Shown here: positions 32,962-43,581 of the stretch, one piece after another
How positions within the stretch are numbered: the stretch's first letter is position 1
How the letters are laid out: each line of letters opens with the position of its first letter
From: DATEAV01 sp964575425
GTDB lineage: Bacteria > Chloroflexota > Anaerolineae > Anaerolineales > E44-bin32
Direction of reading: 5' to 3'
Assembly (NCBI GenBank): GCA_964575425.1
Contig: CAZNRD010000002.1
Location: 1 to 64,000 of the forward strand
Length of the DNA: 64,000 nucleotides
Program-made: the position numbers and the translations under genes
Notes under the pieces: generated by a model
Told to the model about the DNA's origin: nothing
Database searches by the model: none
The model's input: the letters and a program-made list of their open reading frames with translations, nothing else

Positions 32962-34041
32962 ATGATCCAGTATGCGATCCGACGCCTTCTGTACTCGATC
33001 CCGGTCTTGATCGGGATTCTGGTGGTGACCTTCGCCATGGCGCGCCTGATCCCCGGCGATCCCTGCCGCGCGATTCTGGGGGAGAAGGCTACCGAGGAAG
33101 TCTGCGCGCGATTTGCGCGCGAGCATGGGCTGGATCAACCGCTGCCCGTGCAGTTCGCCCTGTATATGGGGCGGGTCCTTCAGGGGGACTTCGGCACCTC
33201 CATCCGTTTCAGTCGGCCGGTGACAATCATCCTGGCCGAACGATTGCCGACCACGATCGAGTTGAGCTTCAGCGCCCTGGCGCTGGCGGTGATCGTGGGC
33301 ATCCCTGCGGGAATCCTGGCCGCCATGAAGCACAATTCCCCAACCGACGTGGTCACAATGGTGGGGGCGAACATCGGGGTTTCGATGCCGGTCTTCTGGC
33401 TGGGGTTGATGCTGGCCTATCTCTTCGGCCTGGTGCTGAAGGACACACCGCTTGCGCTCCCGCCCTCGGGCAGGCTCGCGGCCGGCCTGAGCGCGGTGCC
33501 CTTCTACCAGGTGTACGGTTGGCATATCCAGAGCGACACGGCCCCGTTCAAGGTGCTCGAGTTTCTGGCCAGGCACTACATTCTCAACTCGGTGATCACG
33601 GCGAACTGGCCGGTCCTGTGGGATACGGTGAGACACCTCATCCTGCCCGCTGCCGCCCTGAGCACGATCCCGATGGCGATCATCGCCCGCATGACGCGCT
33701 CGAGCCTGCTGGAGGTCTTCGGGCGCGAGTACATCCGCGCTGCCAGAGCAAAGGGGGTCCCGCGACCCGCGGTGGTGTTCAAGCATGCGCTGCGCAACGC
33801 GCTGCTGCCTGTGGTGACAATCATCGGCCTCTCGCTGGGAGGGCTGCTGGGGGGCGCGGTGCTCACCGAAACGATCTTCGGCCTCTCCGGCGTGGGTCGG
33901 ACGCTGTTCGAAGCAATCACAGCCCGGGACTACCCGGTCATCCAGGGCTTCACCGTTGTCGTCGCCCTCGGCTATGTCATCATCAACCTGTTGGTCGATA
34001 TCTCCTATACCTACCTCGACCCGCGCGTGCGGCTGGACTGA
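32962..34041 (+). CDS. Dipeptide ABC transporter permease, DppB type
   Basis: A 359-residue inner-membrane permease. The start MIQYAIRRLLYSIPVLIGI is typical of the B subunit, and LIPGDP follows at once. The first periplasmic segment contains GLDQPLPVQF and GDFGTSIRF. The cytoplasmic EAA loop reads EYIRAARAKGVPRPAVVFKHALRNAL, the contact with the ATPases. About 60 extra residues (DTPLALPPSG to LNSV) sit in the large periplasmic loop. The gap before it is 106 bases with a weak ribosome site. Confidence 0.95.
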   Translation: MIQYAIRRLLYSIPVLIGILVVTFAMARLIPGDPCRAILGEKATEEVCARFAREHGLDQPLPVQFALYMGRVLQGDFGTSIRFSRPVTIILAERLPTTIELSFSALALAVIVGIPAGILAAMKHNSPTDVVTMVGANIGVSMPVFWLGLMLAYLFGLVLKDTPLALPPSGRLAAGLSAVPFYQVYGWHIQSDTAPFKVLEFLARHYILNSVITANWPVLWDTVRHLILPAAALSTIPMAIIARMTRSSLLEVFGREYIRAARAKGVPRPAVVFKHALRNALLPVVTIIGLSLGGLLGGAVLTETIFGLSGVGRTLFEAITARDYPVIQGFTVVVALGYVIINLLVDISYTYLDPRVRLD

Positions 34042-34051
34042 GGTCTGAGAC

Positions 34052-35023
34052 GTGGCAACGGCGCCGGACTATGCAGCGAAGCGCATGCCTCTGGAAGCGG
34101 GCCGCTGGACGACCAGGCCCACCAGCCTGACGCGGCTGGCCTTGCGGCGCCTGTTTCGCCGCCGGTCGGCCATCGTGGGTATGACCTTGCTGGGATTGCT
34201 CACGCTGACCGCCATCTTCGCCGATGTGATCGCGCCCTATGATCCTCTTGAGGTGCTGATCGGCGTTGAACCTGTCAGCCGGCGGGAACAGCCCTGCATC
34301 CACCTGCTTGGCTGCCCCAGAGACCGACCTCAGCACATCATGGGGATCGACGGCAACGTGCGCGACGAGTTCAGCAGGGTGATCTACGGCTCCAGGTTCT
34401 CGCTGGTCATCGGGTTCACCAGTGTAGGCTTCGCCATCGTCGTGGGCACTGTGCTGGGGGCTGTGGCCGGTTATCTCGGCGGCTGGGTGGACAATGTGAT
34501 CATGCGCGTCATGGACGTGCTGCTGGCCTTCCCCGCCTTGCTTCTGGCCATTGCCATCGTGGCCGTGCTCGGCCCGGGCCTGATCAACGCCCTCCTGGCC
34601 ATCGGTATCGTCACCATACCTGCCTTTGCACGAGTGATGCGGGCCAGTGTACTGTCAGTGAAAGAGACCAACTTTGTGGCCGCCTCGCGGGCGCTGGGGG
34701 CAAGTACGCCCCAGGTCCTGTTGAGCTCCGTCCTACCCAATGCCATGACGCCGCTCATCGTCCTGGGCACGTTGGAGATTGCCTCGGCCATCCTGAGCGC
34801 CGCCGCGCTGTCGTTTCTCGGCCTGGGTGCGCAACCGCCCACGCCGGAGTGGGGCTCGATGCTCAGCGCTGAACGCAACCAGGTGTTCACCGCGCCGCAC
34901 TTGGTGTTCTTCCCTGGCCTGGCGATCACGCTGACGGTCCTGGGCTTCAACCTCCTGGGCGACGGCCTGCGAGATGCGTTTGATCCGCGGTTGACCGCCG
35001 GCGGCGACATGCCAAAGGCCTGA
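34052..35023 (+). CDS. Dipeptide ABC transporter permease, DppC type
   Basis: A 323-residue permease. The N-terminal helix LFRRRSAIVGMTLLGLLTLTAIFADVIAPYDP is the C-subunit pattern. GSRFSLVIGFTSVGFAIVVGTVLGAVAGY and an EAA loop VKETNFVAASRALGASTPQVLLSSVLPN follow. An insert with RREQPCIHLLGCPRDRPQHIMGID lies before the second helix. GTG 34052 starts 10 bases after the DppB stop with GAGG upstream. It forms the heterodimeric channel with DppB. Confidence 0.94.
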   Translation: MATAPDYAAKRMPLEAGRWTTRPTSLTRLALRRLFRRRSAIVGMTLLGLLTLTAIFADVIAPYDPLEVLIGVEPVSRREQPCIHLLGCPRDRPQHIMGIDGNVRDEFSRVIYGSRFSLVIGFTSVGFAIVVGTVLGAVAGYLGGWVDNVIMRVMDVLLAFPALLLAIAIVAVLGPGLINALLAIGIVTIPAFARVMRASVLSVKETNFVAASRALGASTPQVLLSSVLPNAMTPLIVLGTLEIASAILSAAALSFLGLGAQPPTPEWGSMLSAERNQVFTAPHLVFFPGLAITLTVLGFNLLGDGLRDAFDPRLTAGGDMPKA

Positions 35024-35082
35024 GGCTCGCCCTTCCGCCGCCAACGCCAGCGTCGGCCCCGCTTCTTTTCGGCTACGGATCG

Positions 35083-36126
35083 ATGTCGGCCATCGGCCTC
35101 CAGACACACACGCCCCGGGTGTCGGTGCTCATGCCCTGCTTCAACGCGGCGGCGACGATCGACGAGGCAGTGGCCTCGATCCTGTCACAGACGCTGACCG
35201 ATCTGGAACTGGTGGCCGTGGACGATGGCTCGAGCGATGACACGACCGCCCGGCTGCAGGCCTGGATGGGCCGCGATCCAAGAGTGCGCCTGATCCGACA
35301 GGAGCATGCCGGCATCATCCAGGCTCTCAACACCGGACTCGCCGCCTGCCGCGCGCCACTTATCGCTCGCATGGATGCCGATGACCGCTCACTTCCCCGG
35401 CGACTGGCACGTCAGGTCGCGTATCTGGATCAGCACCGGGAGGCGGCCGTCGTCGGCTGCCTCGTGGCCGGCTATCCTTGTGGCCAGGTGCGCTGGGGAT
35501 TCCAGGTGTACATGGAATGGCTGAACAGCCTGATCTCGCCCGATGGCATCGCCCGCGAGATATGGGTCGAGAGTCCGTTGGCCCACCCTTCGGTTGTGAT
35601 GCGCTGGAAGTGGATCGAGCGGGTCGGCAGCTATCAGGACCACGGCTGGCCGGAAGACTACGACCTGTGGCTGCGGCTGCATCTGGCAGGGGCGCGGCTG
35701 GGCAAGGTAGAGGAGGTCCTTCTGGAGTGGCGCGAGCATCCAGCGCGGCTGACTCGGACCGAGCGGCGGTATTCGGTCGAGAACTTCCTGAGGGCGAAAG
35801 CCCACTACCTTGTCCGAGGGCCACTGGATGAGCGGCGCTCGGTCATTGTGTGGGGGGCGGGGCAGATGGGCCGGCGGCTGTCGAAGCACCTGCTGCGCGA
35901 GGGAGCGCCGCTTGTGGCCTTCGTCGATATCGATCCGGCGAAGGTCGGGCGCCGACGGCGCGGGCTGCCGATCATCTCTCCAGCTGAGCTGCCCGGCCTA
36001 TGGCGGAGCCTGCCGCAGCCGGTCGTGCTGGCTGCCGTCGGCGCCCGGGGCGCTCGGACGCTGATTCGTCAGCAGTTGACTGAGATGGGGCTGATCGAAG
36101 GCCGGGATTGGTGGGCTGTGGCGTGA
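35083..36126 (+). CDS. Family 2 glycosyltransferase with a C-terminal Rossmann-like domain
   Basis: A 347-residue protein. The first about 230 residues are a GT-A glycosyltransferase: VSVLMPCFNAAATIDEAV, VAVDDGSSDDTT, and the metal-binding RMDADDRS. WPEDYDLWLRL lies in the acceptor region. The last about 100 residues begin SVIVWGAGQMGRRLSKHLL, a GxGxxG-type nucleotide loop, then VAFVDIDPAKVG and GLPIISPAEL. This resembles the N-terminal domain of PglD-like sugar acetyltransferases and related CoA/NAD-binding modules. Cell-surface glycan synthesis is likely; donor and acceptor are unknown. Confidence 0.88.
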   Translation: MSAIGLQTHTPRVSVLMPCFNAAATIDEAVASILSQTLTDLELVAVDDGSSDDTTARLQAWMGRDPRVRLIRQEHAGIIQALNTGLAACRAPLIARMDADDRSLPRRLARQVAYLDQHREAAVVGCLVAGYPCGQVRWGFQVYMEWLNSLISPDGIAREIWVESPLAHPSVVMRWKWIERVGSYQDHGWPEDYDLWLRLHLAGARLGKVEEVLLEWREHPARLTRTERRYSVENFLRAKAHYLVRGPLDERRSVIVWGAGQMGRRLSKHLLREGAPLVAFVDIDPAKVGRRRRGLPIISPAELPGLWRSLPQPVVLAAVGARGARTLIRQQLTEMGLIEGRDWWAVA

Positions 36127-36164
36127 GGCAGTGTCCGGCGGGCAGTTCGGCGTGAATGCGAACG

Positions 36165-36197
36165 CAAGAGGGCCCTGATATCTTCAGGGCCCTCTTG
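36165..36197. terminator. Perfect 14-bp hairpin between convergent genes
   Basis: Arms CAAGAGGGCCCTGA (36165-36178) and TCAGGGCCCTCTTG (36184-36197) pair fully with a 5-base loop. It lies between the glycosyltransferase stop and the ferritin-like gene's natural end, and may serve both. Confidence 0.75.
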
Positions 36198-36212
36198 TCG
36201 AGGTGGTCACAC

Positions 36213-36763
36213 CTAGGCCATGAACGGGCGTACGAAGGGAGAGGTCTCCCCCGGCGCAGGAAATGCCCCGACGGCCCCTCGCCGAGGAACTCCGAGAACC
36301 AAGACTCGTGTTCGATTTCCTCGTTGGGGATGGCGAGGGCCAGCGCGTAGGTGCGGTGATCCTTGCCGGTGATGATGTTGCAGATGTGGGTGTAGCCGCG
36401 GACGGCACAGCGCTCAGCGTTCACCAGGACCTCAAGGATGGCGCGCACGTCGTTGGGGCTCTTGGGAAGGCTTGCCGGGGGGCAGGCAGACACGTCGTGA
36501 AAGACCTTCATGTCTTCCGGCAGCTTGCCTCCCAGTTCGTAGATCCTGGGCACCAGGGCCTCGAAGTGATTGCGGTCCTCGGTGCGGGCTGTTTCGGCGA
36601 TCGCCTTCAGTCCCTCGCCTCCTAGGCCGATGAGGTTGGCGCGCAGGATGGTGTAGTAGTAGAAGGTCGTCAATTCGGCGGCGGCGTTCCTGACAAGAAG
36701 ATCCAGCAGCTCGTCAACGTCCACTCCAGACTTCTGTACCATTTCTCATGCTACCTTGGCCAT
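36213..36763 (-). pseudogene. DPSL/ferritin-like gene with a nonsense codon and a frameshift
   Basis: The core is clearly a Dps-like (DPSL, thioferritin) di-iron protein: AAAELTTFYYYTILR, EDRNHFEALVPRIYELGG, ERCAVRGYTHIC and NEEIEHESWFSEFLGEGPSGHF, with the Cys in SACPPA and ERCAV that suit the DPSL disulfide. Two lesions are seen. From ATG 36763, which has AAGGAG 8 bases upstream, the frame reads MAKVA, then TGA, then EMVQKS, as if an Arg CGA had become TGA. At the C-run 36248-36252 one base is missing; restoring it gives RRGETSPFVRPFMA and a stop at 36213. The uncorrected frame runs through the terminator to 35972. Confidence 0.8.
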
Positions 36764-36767
36764 GTGT

Positions 36768-37052
36768 CTATCTCCTTCTCTTCTGAGGTACTGGCTCCGG
36801 ATGAGCGATGTGGGCACCGCCTCCGGTCGCGCGCGGGATGGCCTGGGGATCTGGCTTAGTGAGCCTACGCGTCTGACACGATGGGCAGTGTCCGTAGAAG
36901 GTGACTTGATGTGTCAAGGCCTCGAACCCCTGACGTTCTCGGGCCGGAAGGTCAATCCCCTTGAAGCTGCGCGTGATATCGATCAGAGAATGGCAATGCA
37001 TGCAGATCAGGTGATGGTGTGCCTCCGTGTTTGTGTCGTAGCGTGTTGCGCC
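36768..37052 (-). pseudogene. Fur/PerR-family regulator, C-terminal half only
   Basis: About 94 residues of a Fur-family repressor: ATRYDTNTEAHHHLICMHC with the metal His cluster, the first CxxC, FYGHCPSC with the second CxxC, and a tail of about 35 residues. The DNA-binding winged-helix half is absent. Upstream the sequence switches directly into a thioredoxin gene at about 37050-37058, so a deletion removed the fur start. The stop is embedded in the ribosome site of the ferritin-like gene (AGAAGGAGATAG), so the two were once coupled, as expected for a peroxide or iron regulon. Confidence 0.8.
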
Positions 37053-37054
37053 TT

Positions 37055-37270
37055 CAGCGTCGGGATGCCTACAACCCCGAGAACCCGCACGCGGTCGGGC
37101 TCGTCGTCGGCATTCAGGTGCACGACATCCACACGCCCTCGGTACTGAGCCTTGAGCTCGGCCAACAGCGGTTCTATCCTGCGGCACGGCCCGCACCACG
37201 GCGCCCAGATGTCGAGCACGAACGGGCGGCCGGATTCGCGCCCCAGGCGGAGGAGGGTATCTTCGGGCAT
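37055..37270 (-). pseudogene. Thioredoxin, N-terminal two-thirds only
   Basis: About 72 residues with the redox motif WAPWCGPCRRIEPLL and the following strands up to the cis-proline loop VGIPTL. A normal thioredoxin needs about 35 more residues. Instead the frame runs 16 residues into the fur remnant in the wrong frame and stops at 37007. The active site is intact, but the fold lacks its last strand and helix. The start is ATG 37270 (MPEDTLLRLG). Confidence 0.8.
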
Positions 37271-37287
37271 GACCTGTCTCTCATGAG

Positions 37288-37327
37288 GCCAAACGAGAGG
37301 CGGTGATGGCACCGCCCCTCGTTTGGC
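37288..37327. repeat. 18-bp near-perfect hairpin between DUF2892 gene and thioredoxin remnant
   Basis: Arms 37288-37305 and 37310-37327 pair at 17 of 18 positions with a 4-base loop. No T run follows on the minus strand. It may be a weak terminator or a processing or stability element after the small membrane protein gene. Confidence 0.55.
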
Positions 37328-37339
37328 GCTGTGCTGTGG

Positions 37340-37540
37340 TCAGGCCTTCTTGGTCGAGAACTTGAAGATAGAATACAGCGGGCACCAGCCAATCAGGCCG
37401 GTGATCAGAGGGATGAAGCCCAGGATCTTGAACACCAGCCCCAGCGATCCGGCGACGGCTCCGCTCCAGCCCAGGTAGAGCAGGGCCAAACCGATGACGA
37501 CACGGATGATACGATCCCAACCGGCTTCGTTGACCTTCAT
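37340..37540 (-). CDS. DUF2892 small membrane protein (YgaP transmembrane-like)
   Basis: A 66-residue protein with two hydrophobic helices (about 10-26 and 32-56) and the family pattern MKVNEAGWDRIIRVVIGLALLYLG with GWCPLYSIF near the end. In YgaP this pair of helices anchors a rhodanese domain; here it stands alone. AGGAGG precedes ATG 37540. Its place among redox and iron genes fits a sulfur- or redox-linked role, but the function is unknown. Confidence 0.88.
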   Translation of the reverse strand: MKVNEAGWDRIIRVVIGLALLYLGWSGAVAGSLGLVFKILGFIPLITGLIGWCPLYSIFKFSTKKA

Positions 37541-37650
37541 GGCAGACAGCCTCCTCAGGGAATGATTTCCTTGTGTTAGATGAGCTGATGAGGAAAAGGT
37601 TACGGGCGAAGCGCCTGGATGGTCTGGTGGGGAGGGGAAGGGGTGATGGC

Positions 37651-37887
37651 TCAGCGGCGTTCTGCAAATGCCCGTTGCAGCTCCTGGAACAGGGCTTGTC
37701 TGCGCTCAGCCGGGATCAGCCGCGCCTCGCACTGGCGGAAGAGGGTGATGGTCTTCTCCGTGGTGTTAAGGACGACGTGGCAGTTGCGGCAGGTGGCCAG
37801 GTGGGCGCGGGCTTCGGCCTCGAGCTCTTCGCTCAAGCCCCGGTCGATGTAGTCCGAGAGGTAACGTACCAGTTCTTCGCAATTCAT
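37651..37887 (-). CDS. Zinc-finger anti-sigma factor (ZAS/zf-HC2 type)
   Basis: A 78-residue protein with the H-x3-C-x2-C zinc motif AHLATCRNC at about residues 28-36 and an upstream Cys at MNCEEL. No transmembrane helix is present, so it is a soluble anti-sigma factor like RsrA. In thiol-responsive members oxidation releases zinc and frees the sigma factor. It overlaps the sigma gene by 4 bases (ATGA). The VKOR-thioredoxin gene upstream makes redox sensing a reasonable inference. Confidence 0.9.
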   Translation of the reverse strand: MNCEELVRYLSDYIDRGLSEELEAEARAHLATCRNCHVVLNTTEKTITLFRQCEARLIPAERRQALFQELQRAFAERR

Positions 37888-38546
37888 CTCAGACTCTCCT
37901 GGCGGCCGAGGCGCTCGGCAAAGTAGGCAGACAGGTGTTCCCGCAGCGCCAGCCGAGCGCGATGGAGCCGCACCTTCACCGCCGCTTCGCTCAGGCCCAG
38001 GGCTTCGGCCGTCTCGGCGGTCGAAAGCCCCTCGACGTCCCGCAGCAGAAATGCTGCGCGCTGTGATTCGGGCAGGGCGGCGATGGCAGCGTCGAGCTGG
38101 GCGCGGGCCTCGCTGTCCCCCAGCAACGTTTCCGGGGTGAGGTCCCAGTCCACGAACGTGCGAGGCATGGGGATTGGGGCCTGGTCCTCGGGGGCATCGT
38201 CTTCGGCCGGCAGCTCTTCCTCGACGCGCTGGCGGAGCTGGCTGAGGCTGGCGTTATAGGCCACGCGATACAGCCAGGTCCCCAGCCGGGCCCGGCCCTC
38301 GAACCTGCCGAGGTGCGTGAGAGCCGCCAGGAAGGTCTCCTGCACCACGTCTTCGGCGCGGGACGGGTCGCGCAGGAGGCTCAGTGCCAGGCGGTACACA
38401 CGATCGGCGTGCGCCTCAAACAGGGCGCGGAAAGCCTCCGGGTCATCGTCCTGGAGACGGGCCAGAAGGGCGCCGTCGTCCGATTGGGCGGGCTGCAATT
38501 TAGACGGACCCAGTGCCAGGAGGTTACTTCGCCTCTTCTGCCTCAC
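37884..38546 (-). CDS. ECF RNA polymerase sigma factor (RpoE-like)
   Basis: A 220-residue group 4 sigma factor. Region 2 spans LFEAHADRVYRLALSLLRDPSRAEDVVQETFLAAL and on to GTWLYRVAYNASL. Region 4 spans LPESQRAAFLLRDVEGLSTAETAEAL and SEAAVKVRLHRARLALRE. An acidic Pro-rich linker of about 45 residues joins them. The start is GTG 38546, which lies 23 bases inside the 3' end of the VKOR gene. Its partner anti-sigma gene follows directly, so the pair forms a classic autoregulated module. Confidence 0.94.
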   Translation of the reverse strand: MRQKRRSNLLALGPSKLQPAQSDDGALLARLQDDDPEAFRALFEAHADRVYRLALSLLRDPSRAEDVVQETFLAALTHLGRFEGRARLGTWLYRVAYNASLSQLRQRVEEELPAEDDAPEDQAPIPMPRTFVDWDLTPETLLGDSEARAQLDAAIAALPESQRAAFLLRDVEGLSTAETAEALGLSEAAVKVRLHRARLALREHLSAYFAERLGRQESLR

Positions 38547-39699
38547 CCGCGATGCGACTCAGCGCCGCGGTGCCGGGACCCGCCGCCATCCACAGCAAGG
38601 CCGTCATCAGCAGCGCCGAGGTTACGCACCACAGACAGGTGGCACCGATGACGAAGGGCTCCAGAAAGGTGAGGATGGCGGAGAAGACGGTGCCGAAGGC
38701 GGTGAAGGCGAAGAGCGCCAGGCTGGCCCAGTCGGCGCCGCGTCCGGAGAGACGGTGGGCCGCTGCCCAGGCGATGAGGATGGCCAGGTAGCCCGCCAGC
38801 CCGACAACTCCCATCGGGACCACGCCGAACAGGTAGGCGTACTGGCTGGTCTGGACGGCGTTGCAGTCGCCCACCGGCCCGCAGACGGCGATTGCCCCGG
38901 AGGTTTCGACGTAGGTGAGGTAAGCGGCGATCGCCACGCCGGCGATGGCCAGGAGAGGGACTGTCCTGGTCTGCCATGGGGCGGGCGTGAATGGTCTGGC
39001 AGGTCGGATGAGGCGAACACCAACCATGGCCAGACTGACGATCATCCCCAGCAGAGCGACGACGGCCACGCTGTTGCCGGTTGGATCCTGCAGGAAACGG
39101 TCGATCATCCCGCTCGGAGGTGCCTGCGGCGTGGGAACCGCGGGCGCGGTGCCTGTCGCAGGCGCTGCCGGGGGGGGGAAGGCGGCGAGGGCCCCTTCGA
39201 TGCCTGGGATCTCAGGCCAGGGGATGCCTCCCGCGGCCAGTCCCTCTTCGATGATGCCGGGGAACTTCTCGGGGATTTCGCGTGCGCCCACAAGGTGGCG
39301 CGTGCCAACAAACAGCGCTGGGACACCCCTCCTATCATCGGGCACATGGAAAGCATCCAAAGCCGCAGAGTACAACGAGTTGCCGCTCGGGGTGGCTGCG
39401 TTGACATACAGGATTTCGAGCCGCCCGCCAGACACGAGGGCGAGTTCCAGCTGACCTTGGCCGCCCTCCTCATCCGGAGGGTAGTACGCGATCTCTGCTT
39501 GTGGCGAGTACGCCTGAATCAGCGGCGGCAGGTCTTGCTCAATGACCTTATGGCAGTGAGAACAGGTCGGCGAGTAGAAGAGGACACTGTGGACGATGCC
39601 ATCCACCTGCCTCGGCGAGCCGGCGAGCGCGGGTGCGGTGAGGAACAGGGCGAGCGAAAGGCTGAGAAGGACAAGCGCTGCTGGGTTCTTGTGGCGCAT
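38524..39699 (-). CDS. Thioredoxin-like domain fused to VKOR (vitamin K epoxide reductase) membrane domain
   Basis: A 391-residue protein. A signal-type N-terminus (LVLLSLSLALFLTAPALA) leads to an extracytoplasmic thioredoxin-like domain with SPTCSHCH (Cys46, Cys49). A Pro-rich linker follows, then a helix and the VKOR domain. The VKOR domain has the shuttle pair CGPVGDC and the quinone-site pair CLWC, with a conserved Ser-Gln loop (QTSQYAYLFG). VKOR reoxidises disulfide-forming thioredoxins at the expense of quinone, replacing DsbB. Usually the thioredoxin domain is C-terminal; here it is N-terminal. It is the first gene of the redox and sigma operon. Confidence 0.92.
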   Translation of the reverse strand: MRHKNPAALVLLSLSLALFLTAPALAGSPRQVDGIVHSVLFYSPTCSHCHKVIEQDLPPLIQAYSPQAEIAYYPPDEEGGQGQLELALVSGGRLEILYVNAATPSGNSLYSAALDAFHVPDDRRGVPALFVGTRHLVGAREIPEKFPGIIEEGLAAGGIPWPEIPGIEGALAAFPPPAAPATGTAPAVPTPQAPPSGMIDRFLQDPTGNSVAVVALLGMIVSLAMVGVRLIRPARPFTPAPWQTRTVPLLAIAGVAIAAYLTYVETSGAIAVCGPVGDCNAVQTSQYAYLFGVVPMGVVGLAGYLAILIAWAAAHRLSGRGADWASLALFAFTAFGTVFSAILTFLEPFVIGATCLWCVTSALLMTALLWMAAGPGTAALSRIAGEAEEAK

Positions 39700-39735
39700 G
39701 AGAGCCCCTTGTGCAATGGGTCGTCTTCTTGAGCC

Positions 39736-39741
39736 ATTATA
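39736..39741 (-). promoter_or_regulatory. -10 element of the VKOR operon
   Basis: The minus strand reads TATAAT 36 bases before ATG 39699. A -35 match is poor. It is back to back with the uvrA promoter. Confidence 0.5.
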
Positions 39742-39763
39742 ACCATCCAGCGGGAGGTCGGGT

Positions 39764-39792
39764 TTGCCCCTTTAGAACGTCTGTGCTATGAT
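39764..39792 (+). promoter_or_regulatory. uvrA promoter
   Basis: TTGCCC (39764-39769), a 17-base spacer and TATGAT (39787-39792), with TGC before the -10 giving an extended element. Transcription should start near 39799, about 34 bases before ATG 39833. No LexA box is evident. Confidence 0.75.
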
Positions 39793-39832
39793 ATGCGATT
39801 ACAATTCTGGTGGGCAGTTTCCTGGCGGTGGT

Positions 39833-42751
<2,919 letters not shown>

Positions 42752-42800
42752 GAGCGCCGGGCATCCGGGAACCTTCTGCACCGGTCGACGTCGTTAAGGG

Positions 42801-42809
42801 TGATACAAT
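42801..42809 (+). promoter_or_regulatory. Extended -10 promoter of the SIMPL gene pair
   Basis: TG-A-TACAAT lies 39 bases before ATG 42849. A 6-bp hairpin (CGAGGC/GCCTCG, 42811-42828) is at the expected 5' end of the transcript. Confidence 0.5.
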
Positions 42810-42848
42810 CCGAGGCCTTCTCGCCTCGTATCCCAAGGAGTGTGTCTG

Positions 42849-43571
42849 ATGACGGATTTGCGGAAATGGCTGCCTGCGGCAGCTGCAATGGCCCTGTTGC
42901 TGGCAGCCTGCTCGGGCGCGTCCTACCCTGCGACCGCGCCGCAGGTCCACACCCTGTCGGTCACAGGGACCGGCTCGACGCGGCTGGCACCGGACCTGGC
43001 CCTGGTCACACTCGGCGTCCAGACGCGCGGCCCCGATGTGGGCGAGGCGGTGGACGAGAACAATCGCCGCGTGACGGAGGTTATGGCTGCCCTGCGCGAG
43101 ATGGGCATCGCCGAGAGCGACGTCGCTACCGCCAATTTCAGCGTCAGCACCCAGCAGCTCTATGACGAACGCGGGCAGCTGACGGGTGAGGTCCAGTACT
43201 GGGTGGACAACATCATCAGCCTCCGCGTTCGACAGTTGGACAGGTTGGGGCAGCTGCTGCAGACGGCGCTCAGCCGGGGGGCGAACACGGTGCAGAGTGT
43301 CGCCTTCACGGTGGAAAACCCGGAGGACGAACTGGACGCCACTCGAGTGCTGGCCATGCAGGATGCGCGCCGTCAGGCCGAGCAACTGGCCCAGGCGGCT
43401 GGAGTCGAGCTGGGCGAGGTCCTGACGGTGAGCGAACCGGTGTACATGCCTGTCTACATGGAAGCGGCTCCATCGGCGTTTGGCAAGGGCGGCGGCGGAG
43501 GCTATGTGCCAACATCGCCCGGCGTGCTGGAATACCAGGTCCAGCTCAGCGTGACGTATGCGATTCGATAA
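42849..43571 (+). CDS. SIMPL (DUF541) domain lipoprotein, first copy
   Basis: A 240-residue exported lipoprotein with lipobox LLAAC (Cys near residue 21). The SIMPL/DUF541 domain follows: SVTGTGSTRLAPDLALVTLGV, ANFSVSTQQLYDERG, YWVDNIISLRVRQLDRLGQLL and AMQDARRQAEQLAQAAGVELG. E. coli YggE is the best-studied member and lowers oxidative stress by an unknown route. AAGGAG lies 8 bases before ATG 42849. The paralogue at 43582 follows after 10 bases. Confidence 0.92.
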   Translation: MTDLRKWLPAAAAMALLLAACSGASYPATAPQVHTLSVTGTGSTRLAPDLALVTLGVQTRGPDVGEAVDENNRRVTEVMAALREMGIAESDVATANFSVSTQQLYDERGQLTGEVQYWVDNIISLRVRQLDRLGQLLQTALSRGANTVQSVAFTVENPEDELDATRVLAMQDARRQAEQLAQAAGVELGEVLTVSEPVYMPVYMEAAPSAFGKGGGGGYVPTSPGVLEYQVQLSVTYAIR

Positions 43572-43581
43572 GGAGACTCCG

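Noticed and set aside
36743..36763. Annotating a five-codon leader peptide as a gene
   Set aside because: The segment matches the expected natural N-terminus of the ferritin-like protein, so a nonsense change is the simpler reading.
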